Assembly (NCBI GenBank): GCA_016764035.1
Contig: JAESSQ010000138.1
Span: forward strand, 1-9,015
Direction: 5' to 3'
DNA length: 9,015 bases
Origin: Gammaproteobacteria bacterium
GTDB taxonomy: Bacteria > Pseudomonadota > Gammaproteobacteria > SZUA-229
The translations under genes and the position numbers were made by a program. The notes below the pieces were generated by a model. That model was given only the letters and a program-made list of their open reading frames with translations. It ran no database searches and had not been told where the DNA came from. Positions 1 to 4,881 of the stretch are shown piece after piece (the first letter of the stretch is position 1; each line of letters starts with the position of its first letter).

Positions 1-7
1 AAGGTAC

Positions 8-35
8 TGTCATCTCGACCAACGGGAGAGATCTT
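8..35 (+). repeat. Palindromic repeat unit, copy 1
   Basis: This 28-base unit has the form TGTCATCTCGA, six variable bases, then GGAGAGATCTT. It contains an internal inverted repeat, ATCTC (12-16) with GAGAT (28-32). The same unit occurs at 165-191, 4767-4794 and, inverted, 4810-4838. Here it flanks the lexA fragment at 36-115 and was probably copied together with it. Copies of similar wording are, from memory, widespread in bacterial genomes, but I cannot name the family. Confidence 0.7.
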
Positions 36-115
36 AACCCCCAATATTTTCGCAACTGCCCAATCAATACCCCCTGAACCCAAACCCGACTTGCTTAATA
101 CACCATTTTTTCCAT
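8..115 (-). pseudogene. Decayed partial duplicate of the lexA 3' end
   Basis: This stretch aligns with the last 24 codons of the intact lexA plus about 30 bases beyond its stop (165-272), at a spacing of 156-157 bases. A block of 24 identical bases (43-66 against 200-223) anchors the match. There are about two one-base indels in the flank and scattered substitutions. Read on the minus strand it gives MEKMVY, a stop, then ASRVWVQGVLIGQLRKYW, against MEEMVYEASRIRIQGVLIGQLRKY in LexA. A Glu codon has become TAA and the original stop has become TGG, so it cannot make a LexA C-terminus. The similarity ends near 115, and 116-164 does not resemble lexA. It is best read as a tandem partial duplication that has decayed. 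It lacks the DNA-binding domain, cleavage site and catalytic residues. Confidence 0.75.
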
Positions 116-164
116 AAGGTGATGGTTTGCATAGGCCTAGATGATTCTCATAAAATAAAAGCCA

Positions 165-191
165 TGTCATCTCGACGACAGGAGAGATCTT
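165..191 (+). repeat. Palindromic repeat unit, copy 2, downstream of lexA
   Basis: This 27-base unit shares the ends TGTCATCTCGA and GGAGAGATCTT with the other copies. Its internal stem pairs ATCTC (169-173) with GAGAT (184-188). It begins about 7 bases past the lexA stop, so it is probably transcribed at the 3' end of lexA mRNA. A T-rich stretch follows in the minus direction, but not directly after the stem, so it is at best a weak terminator. Confidence 0.7.
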
Positions 192-197
192 AACCCC

Positions 198-824
198 TTA
201 ATATTTTCGCAACTGCCCAATCAGTACGCCCTGAATCCTAATCCGACTGGCCTCATACACCATCTCCTCCATGTCTTTGTTGGCCGGAATTAGTTTGATA
301 TAACGACCACGGTGGCTGCGTTTAAATTTTTTCAGTGTGGTTTCACTTTCGTCAATCAACGCCACCACGATATCACCGTCATTGGCGGTTTCACGAAACT
401 CGATGATGACCGTGTCGCCGTCCATGATGCCAGCCTCGATCATGGAATCGCCTTGTACCCGTACAGCAAAATTGTTGTGTCCGAAAAAATCTCGTAGATC
501 GAGCTGGTCTTCACCGGGAATCGCTTCGATAGGTTTGCCGGCGGCAATTTTTCCCAATAATGGCAGCACGAATTCCGGTCGATGCGGATTGGGCTTGAGC
601 AAGCGAATACCGCGATGTTTGCCAGTGTCTGTTTCGATAAAGCCCATGTCTGTTAGTGCCTGTACGTAACGGTGTGCCACGCCGCGTGAGTTAATGCCGA
701 TACCTTCTGCAATCTCCTGCAATTTAGGCGGCACGGTATGCGTGGCGATGTAGCGTTCGATGAAATCCAGAGTAAGTCGTTGTTTGTCGGTGAGTTGTTG
801 GCTGTCTGCTATATTTGTTCTCAT
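198..824 (-). CDS. lexA: LexA repressor with a divergent recognition helix
   Basis: This is a 208-residue LexA, close to the usual 200 or so. In the family it represses SOS genes and cleaves itself when RecA filaments form on single-stranded DNA. Residues 11-76 are the winged-helix DNA-binding domain, ending in the typical RGIRLL. The cleavage site is Ala95-Gly96 in GKIAAGKP. The catalytic dyad is Ser127 (in GDSM) and Lys165 (in TTLKKF). All features needed for self-cleavage are therefore present. The recognition helix reads SRGVAHRYVQAL where E. coli has SPNAAEEHLKAL: the positions of Asn41, Glu44 and Glu45 have become Gly, His and Arg. This suggests a different operator from CTGT-N8-ACAG. 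The ATG at 824 is preceded by GAGA at a 5-base spacing. A four-codon reading frame ends across this start. It is divergent from the ferritin-like operon. The function is secure; which genes it controls cannot be told from here. Confidence 0.95.
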   Translation of the reverse strand: MRTNIADSQQLTDKQRLTLDFIERYIATHTVPPKLQEIAEGIGINSRGVAHRYVQALTDMGFIETDTGKHRGIRLLKPNPHRPEFVLPLLGKIAAGKPIEAIPGEDQLDLRDFFGHNNFAVRVQGDSMIEAGIMDGDTVIIEFRETANDGDIVVALIDESETTLKKFKRSHRGRYIKLIPANKDMEEMVYEASRIRIQGVLIGQLRKY

Positions 825-850
825 AATGTTCTCATTTTAAGAGAATAACA
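816..850 (-). promoter_or_regulatory. Candidate lexA operator and start-region repeats
   Basis: A dyad TTCTC-N7-GAGAA spans 829-845, just upstream of the lexA start. On the minus strand ATGAGAACA occurs twice, 11 bases apart (835-827 and 824-816); the second copy is the lexA start itself. No CTGT-N8-ACAG box was found between 825 and 960. Because LexA usually represses its own gene and its recognition helix here is unusual, this dyad is a plausible autoregulatory site. On the minus strand TTGCTT, 17 bases, TTAAAA could be a promoter overlapping it, but the match is weak. Confidence 0.4.
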
Positions 851-899
851 AGGCAGTAAGCAAGTTTTTATGGCTATAAAATGTTGTTTTTTTGTGAGT

Positions 900-915
900 G
901 TTAATGTCTATTAAC
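900..915. promoter_or_regulatory. Dyad GTTAAT-N4-ATTAAC, candidate regulator site
   Basis: This is a perfect 6-base inverted repeat with a 4-base spacer. The geometry matches CRP/FNR-family sites (FNR: TTGAT-N4-ATCAA), with A where FNR has G. It lies 76 bases upstream of the lexA start and 322 bases upstream of the ferritin-like start, so proximity favours lexA. A short AT-rich dyad can arise by chance. Confidence 0.3.
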
Positions 916-1203
916 GACCCTAAGCAGTCATTTTTGTGTTAACTATCATGTTCCCGTTTCACCACAAAGCGTAACGTTAGTTATGTCTAATATAGTTTCA
1001 GAGAAATACAAAAGCAGACAGTAAGTTTGCTGATTTATTAGTTGAATTACGCCTTTTTTATTTCCAATGAAAATCATGATCTTCCTATACAGATGCGGCT
1101 AACTTGTGTTTGATGAGAGACGTTAAATTATATGGTCCTAATTTATTTCACTTTATTGGGTCACTTTTTTCTTAGTTGCGCATCTTTTATATAAGCAGCT
1201 GGA

Positions 1204-1224
1204 AAGTTGTTACGTTAATAACTT
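1204..1224 (+). promoter_or_regulatory. Stem-loop abutting the ribosome binding site
   Basis: AAGTTGTTA, loop CGT, TAATAACTT. In RNA this is a 9-base-pair stem with one G-U pair. It ends one base before the Shine-Dalgarno GGAG (1225-1228), which lies 8 bases before the ATG at 1237. If transcription starts soon after the -10-like TATATAAG at 1188-1195, the stem would form the 5' end of the message. As DNA it is also a 21-bp near-palindrome that could bind a dimeric repressor. The sequence alone does not decide between these roles. Confidence 0.45.
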
Positions 1225-1236
1225 GGAGATAGATAT

Positions 1237-1818
1237 ATGAGTAATGAAAAAAAACAGCCAATATTGTTGGATCGACGCAGCTTCCTTGGTAATACTGGAA
1301 AAATAGTTTTATCTGGAACCGCTATCGCTTTGATGAGTGGTATGAGTTCTGCAGGGGCAATGAGTACTGACAGCAGTGATAGTCAAGAGCAAGATGTGCG
1401 TATTTTGAATACGGCTATTGGCGCTGAGCATGAAGCGGTAGCTGCTTATCAACTAGGTGCTGAAAGTGGTTTACTGAGTAAAGGTGTACTAAACGTAGCG
1501 TTGCAATTTCAGGGGCATCATAAAGAGCATATCGAACTGCTTGCTAGCACCGTCGGTAAACTGGGTGGTACGGCAATTGATGCTAAATCATATTATGACT
1601 TCCCTGTGCATAAGCTGAAAAGAGAAAAAGATGTTTTAACTTTTGCGGCTGGATTAGAGCGAGGAGCTATTAGCGCATACGCGGGTGCAATACCATTGTT
1701 TGATAATAGTGACCTGGCCAAAGCTGCTGCCAGTATTCTTGCGGATGAAGCAATGCATTGGGCTATTTTACGTCAGGCACTAGGACTCGACCCCGTACCA
1801 GGTGCTTTTTTCTCATAA
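1237..1818 (+). CDS. Tat-exported ferritin-like domain protein
   Basis: This 193-residue protein begins with a twin-arginine signal: DRRSFLG at 12-18, a hydrophobic stretch to about 36, and a likely cleavage after SAGA (residue 41). The rest is helical and resembles the ferritin-like families with a four-helix bundle. Candidate metal ligands are Glu64 or Glu66 (AEHEAVAAY), His94/His95/Glu97/His98 (GHHKEHIE), Glu141 (LERGAISAY) and the Glu171-x-x-His174 pair (ADEAMHW). These fall one set per helix, as expected for a di-metal site. Export by Tat suggests it folds, perhaps with metal bound, before reaching the periplasm. It starts at ATG with GGAG 8 bases upstream. It is the first gene of a three-gene operon, 6 bases ahead of a cytochrome c gene. 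The actual reaction (peroxide or oxygen reduction, or metal binding) is unknown, and I give no gene name. Confidence 0.85.
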   Translation: MSNEKKQPILLDRRSFLGNTGKIVLSGTAIALMSGMSSAGAMSTDSSDSQEQDVRILNTAIGAEHEAVAAYQLGAESGLLSKGVLNVALQFQGHHKEHIELLASTVGKLGGTAIDAKSYYDFPVHKLKREKDVLTFAAGLERGAISAYAGAIPLFDNSDLAKAAASILADEAMHWAILRQALGLDPVPGAFFS

Positions 1819-1824
1819 GTTCCG

Positions 1825-2214
1825 ATGAGGATTTTTGTCAAATTAGTACCACTGATTATGTGTGCTTTGGCCACAGTGACTAATGCTGACTCTGACATGG
1901 ATGTCAGAGAGGGCAAGCGCATTTACACGCAGTGTACAGGTTGTCACTCACCTGACTACAATCGAACAGGTCCAAAGCATTGCGGGATATTAGGTAGAGC
2001 AGCTGGTGGCGTAAAAAACTTTGAATACACGAAAGCGATGTCAAATTCAGGTATTATCTGGACAAGTGCGACACTGAATCAATTTCTACTCTCGCCATTT
2101 AACACCGTGCCAGGTACTAGCATGGGATTTTCTGGCATTGCTTCTGAAAGAGAACGTCAACAATTAATCGCCTATTTAAGTCAACTAGATGAAAGAAATG
2201 CGTTATGCAACTAA
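1825..2214 (+). CDS. Periplasmic class I cytochrome c
   Basis: This is a 129-residue small monohaem cytochrome. Residues 1-21 are a Sec signal peptide, with likely cleavage after TNA. Haem attaches through Cys37-Thr-Gly-Cys40-His41, with His41 as one axial ligand. The other ligand is probably Met100 in PGTSMGF. TGPKHCGILGR (48-58) and FEYTKAMSNSGIIW match the conserved core of soluble cytochromes of the c2/c550 kind. Two further cysteines, Cys53 and Cys128, remain in the mature protein and may form a disulfide; this is inference. It should shuttle single electrons in the periplasm. It begins 6 bases after the ferritin-like stop without a clear Shine-Dalgarno, which suggests coupled translation, and its end overlaps the sigma factor gene by 10 bases. 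Its likely partner is the ferritin-like protein or a membrane complex outside the window. Confidence 0.9.
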   Translation: MRIFVKLVPLIMCALATVTNADSDMDVREGKRIYTQCTGCHSPDYNRTGPKHCGILGRAAGGVKNFEYTKAMSNSGIIWTSATLNQFLLSPFNTVPGTSMGFSGIASERERQQLIAYLSQLDERNALCN

Positions 2215-2897
2215 ATAAAACCAGGAATATAGAGAGTGTATCTATAAAAAAAGCGATTTCTACAACCACAGATATTGATATTGTTAAACGTGTTCTTGCT
2301 GGTAATGCTGATGCTTTTGAAATTATCATGCGCAAGTACAATCAGCGCCTTTATCGCATTGCCAGAAGTATATTGAAAGATGAACATGAAGCAATGGATG
2401 TTGTGCAAGAGGCCTATGTTAAAGTTTATTATCACCTTGATACGTTCAAAGGGCCAGACGGTTTTGCTAGTTGGTTATCTCGTATCGTCAGTAACGAAGC
2501 ACTGATGCGATTACGAAAGTCACATCGTATTAATTACACTCTGGATGATCCTATGCACGACGATAATGATGAACCAGTATTTGATGTTCAACCTATCGAT
2601 CTAATCGCTGCAGATCAGTTGCGTGGCTTGCTTGAAAAAGCCATCGATCAGTTACCCGTCGGTAATCGTTGTGTTTATATGATGCGAGCAGTTCAGCAAC
2701 TAAGTACACGTGAAACAGCGCAATCGTTAGATGTGACTGAAGAAGTTGTTAAGACACGTTATTTACGTGCCAAACGTTTACTACAGAATATTTTTGAAGC
2801 GCATATTGAGAAAACTGGATTAAGTTTGCATGAATTTGATGGTAATCGGTGTGATTCTATTGTGTTAACTGTTATGGACAGACTCAAAAAAAATTAA
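2205..2897 (+). CDS. ECF-type RNA polymerase sigma factor
   Basis: This is a 230-residue sigma-70 family protein with regions 2 and 4 only, as in the extracytoplasmic function group. Region 2 spans about 30-105 and includes DEHEAMDVVQEAYVKVY (59-75) and the -10 recognition part near FASWLSRIVSNEALMRLRK. An acidic linker (114-132) follows. Region 4 spans about 139-197, with LSTRETAQSLDVTEEVVKTRYLRAKRLL as its helix-turn-helix. A tail of about 30 residues (203-230) contains FDGNRCDSIV, a motif I recall from a subset of proteobacterial ECF factors. The ATG overlaps the cytochrome gene by 10 bases, so translation is probably coupled. No anti-sigma gene lies next to it; on the right it meets lpd convergently. 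It probably drives its own operon, with redox or metal stress as the likely signal; that is inference from its neighbours. The ECF subgroup is not assigned. Confidence 0.9.
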   Translation: MQLNKTRNIESVSIKKAISTTTDIDIVKRVLAGNADAFEIIMRKYNQRLYRIARSILKDEHEAMDVVQEAYVKVYYHLDTFKGPDGFASWLSRIVSNEALMRLRKSHRINYTLDDPMHDDNDEPVFDVQPIDLIAADQLRGLLEKAIDQLPVGNRCVYMMRAVQQLSTRETAQSLDVTEEVVKTRYLRAKRLLQNIFEAHIEKTGLSLHEFDGNRCDSIVLTVMDRLKKN

Positions 2898-2928
2898 TGT
2901 CGTATCTGTGTTGTATACAGGCGCCTAG

Positions 2929-2953
2929 AAAAAATAACTGAATGTCCGTTATT
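2929..2953 (-). terminator. Weak intrinsic terminator of the aceE-aceF-lpd operon
   Basis: Read on the minus strand, AATAAC (2953-2948), a 9-base loop and GTTATT (2938-2933) form a 6-base-pair stem that runs into a T tract. It starts 27 bases past the lpd stop. The stem has a single G-C pair, so termination may be inefficient or need help. On the plus strand the run is A, so it would not serve the sigma factor gene. Confidence 0.4.
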
Positions 2954-2979
2954 GGCCGATAGCTGACTTCGCAATAAAT

Positions 2980-4752
2980 TTATTTTTTAGGGATGTACAG
3001 GTCGGTAATCGTACCTTCAGCCATCTCAGCAGCAAAATTAAAGGTTTCTGACAGTGTCGGATGAGGGTGTATGGTGAGCGCGATATCTTCGATGTCTGCA
3101 CCCATTTCCAGTGCCAGTACCGCTTCTGCGATTAATTCACCGGCATTGGTGCCGACCATGCCGCAACCGATTATCTTGTGTGTTGCTTTATCGAACAGTA
3201 CTTTGGTGATGCCTTCGTTGCGCCCGATACTAAGCGAACGACCGCTGGCGGCCCAGGGGAATGCGCCTTTGGTGTATTCGATACCTTCTGCTTTGGCTTC
3301 TTCTTCGGTGATGCCCATCCAGGCAATTTCAGGGTCGGTGTAGGCAACCGAAGGGATGGTTTTAGCGTCGAAATAGGACTTCATGCCGGCGATAACTTCG
3401 GCCGCAGTTTTGGCTTCGTGGGTAGCTTTGTGCGCCAGCATCGGCTGACCGACGATGTCGCCAATCGCAAAGATGTGGTTAACATTGGTGCGTTGTTGTT
3501 TGTCGACATTAATGAAACCGTAATCATCAACCGCCACGCCGGCTTTGTCAGCATCGATAAGTTTACCGTTGGGGCTACGGCCAACGGCGAGTAATACGCG
3601 GTCGAAGGTGTCTGTTTCGGGTACGCCTTTGCCTTCGAAAGACACTTTTAAGCCTTTTTTCTCGGCTGTGATAGCGGTGACTTTGGCATTTAGCCAGACA
3701 TTTTCATAACGTTTTTTAACGCGCTTTAATAAAGGGCGAACCAGGTCAGCGTCACAACCGGGGATTAAACCGGGGGAGAGCTCGACCACGGAAACTTTGG
3801 AACCGAGTGCATCGTAAACCGTGGCCATTTCCAGACCGATGATGCCGCCGCCGATAACAAGCAGACGTTTTGGAATATCCGCCAGTTCAAGTGCGCCGGT
3901 CGAGTCCATCAGACGTTCGTCGTCGTAAGGAAAGCCAGGAAGGTTGAACACGGAAGAGCCAGCAGCGATGATGGCGTTATCGAAAGAAATTATTGTACTG
4001 CCATCTTTGCCGACGACTTCGATGGTATTAGCGGAGGTGAATTTTCCATAACCGGTAATAATTTTTACTTTGCGTTGTTTGGCTAAACCGGAAAGTCCAC
4101 CGGTTAGCTGTTTAATAATCTTGTTTTTAAAGCCGGCGAGTTTTTTGATGTCGATTTTTGGCTTGCCAAAATCAACGCCGTGGTCAGCCATTTCAGCTGC
4201 TTCGGTAATGATGGCTGCAGTGTGTAATAAGGCTTTTGAAGGAATGCAACCAACGTTTAAACAGACACCACCGATGTTATCGAACTTCTCGATCATGATA
4301 ACGGTTTTACCCAGATCAGCCGCGCGGAAGGCAGCGGTGTAACCACCGGGGCCGGAGCCGAGTACCACGACCTCGGCGTGCATGTCGCTGTCACCGTCAA
4401 ATTTTTGTGCTGTTGGCGCTGGTGTAGCTGCCTCTTCAGGTGCTGATTCTGCTGCAGGTTCAGCTGTTTTATCTTGTTCGTTTGCAGACGAAGTATCTGC
4501 TGCGTCGTTGTCAGCGATTTCCAGTTTTAAAATCAAACTGCCCTGACCTACTTTGTCATTAACCTTTACCAAAACTTCGGTAATAGTGCCGGCTGACGGA
4601 GACGGGATCTCGATGGAGGCTTTATCAGACTCCAGTGTGATCAGTGGGTCTTCGATCGCGACGACATCACCTACGTTGACTACGACTTCGATGATATCGA
4701 CTTCGCTAAAGTCACCGATATCAGGAACTTCTACATTAATTATTTTGCTCAT
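2980..4752 (-). CDS. lpd: Dihydrolipoyl dehydrogenase (E3) with N-terminal lipoyl domain
   Basis: This is a 590-residue flavoprotein that reoxidises dihydrolipoyl groups of the pyruvate dehydrogenase complex and passes electrons through FAD to NAD+. Residues 1-80 are a lipoyl domain with Lys44 in ESDKAS as the lipoylation site. An Ala/Glu/Pro-rich flexible linker (81-122) follows. The E3 core begins near 125: FAD-binding GSGPGG (132-137), the redox disulfide Cys164/Cys169 in GGVCLNVGCIPSK, an NAD-binding GGGIIGLEMA, and the catalytic pair His564/Glu569 in HPHPTLSE. Plain E3 enzymes are about 470 residues; the extra length is the lipoyl domain and linker. Such lipoyl-bearing E3s, for example P64k of Neisseria, usually belong to pyruvate dehydrogenase. 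It is the last gene of the operon, 129 bases after aceF. The start has no strong Shine-Dalgarno; a 10-base palindrome (4754-4763) lies just upstream. Confidence 0.96.
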   Translation of the reverse strand: MSKIINVEVPDIGDFSEVDIIEVVVNVGDVVAIEDPLITLESDKASIEIPSPSAGTITEVLVKVNDKVGQGSLILKLEIADNDAADTSSANEQDKTAEPAAESAPEEAATPAPTAQKFDGDSDMHAEVVVLGSGPGGYTAAFRAADLGKTVIMIEKFDNIGGVCLNVGCIPSKALLHTAAIITEAAEMADHGVDFGKPKIDIKKLAGFKNKIIKQLTGGLSGLAKQRKVKIITGYGKFTSANTIEVVGKDGSTIISFDNAIIAAGSSVFNLPGFPYDDERLMDSTGALELADIPKRLLVIGGGIIGLEMATVYDALGSKVSVVELSPGLIPGCDADLVRPLLKRVKKRYENVWLNAKVTAITAEKKGLKVSFEGKGVPETDTFDRVLLAVGRSPNGKLIDADKAGVAVDDYGFINVDKQQRTNVNHIFAIGDIVGQPMLAHKATHEAKTAAEVIAGMKSYFDAKTIPSVAYTDPEIAWMGITEEEAKAEGIEYTKGAFPWAASGRSLSIGRNEGITKVLFDKATHKIIGCGMVGTNAGELIAEAVLALEMGADIEDIALTIHPHPTLSETFNFAAEMAEGTITDLYIPKK

Positions 4753-4766
4753 AGGTAATTACCGGT

Positions 4767-4838
4767 TGTCATTTCGAGCAGCGGGAGAAATCTTTTGCAG
4801 AGGGTGCATAAGATCTCTCACAGTTGTTCGAGATGACA
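4767..4838. repeat. Inverted pair of palindromic repeat units between aceF and lpd
   Basis: Two units face each other: 4767-4794 (plus orientation) and 4810-4838 (minus orientation), with a 15-base spacer. In the aceF-lpd transcript they could pair into one long imperfect hairpin, or each could fold on its own small stem. The left unit has ATTTC/GAAAT where all the other copies have ATCTC/GAGAT, so pairing is kept despite the base change. In bacterial operons such structures can stabilise upstream message or lower expression of the gene behind them; whether this one does is not known. Confidence 0.8.
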
Positions 4839-4881
4839 TTGTGTGGTGTTAAGTGATGAATTAGGTATTTATACAGAATCA

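Larger units (their letters stand above)
846..1236. other. AT-rich divergent intergenic region
   Basis: About 390 bases between lexA and the ferritin-like gene hold no supported gene. The small reading frames, the longest 20 codons at 1113-1175, lack ribosome binding sites. Visible structure comprises the dyad at 900-915, the palindrome TAACGTTA at 972-979, a -10-like TATATAAG at 1188-1195 without a good -35, and a hairpin at 1204-1224. The hexamer CGTTAA occurs at 1121-1126 and 1213-1218, and its complement at 911-916. Both divergent promoters should lie here. The missing -35 would fit an ECF-type or activator-dependent promoter for the plus-strand operon. Confidence 0.6.

Noticed and set aside
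904..1110. Several 7-14 codon frames starting at ATG
   Set aside because: All are very short, without convincing start signals or conserved content.
1113..1175. 20-codon reading frame in the intergenic region (MRDVKLYGPNLF...)
   Set aside because: It has no ribosome binding site and no recognisable sequence, and a frame this length is expected by chance in AT-rich DNA.
2906..2920. CTGT-N7-ACAG, resembling an E. coli-type SOS box
   Set aside because: The spacer is 7, not 8. It lies between two convergent gene ends, and the LexA here probably reads another motif.
2973..2984. AATAAATTTATT palindrome at the lpd stop
   Set aside because: A pure A/T palindrome in an AT-rich 3' end is weak as a terminator or binding site.
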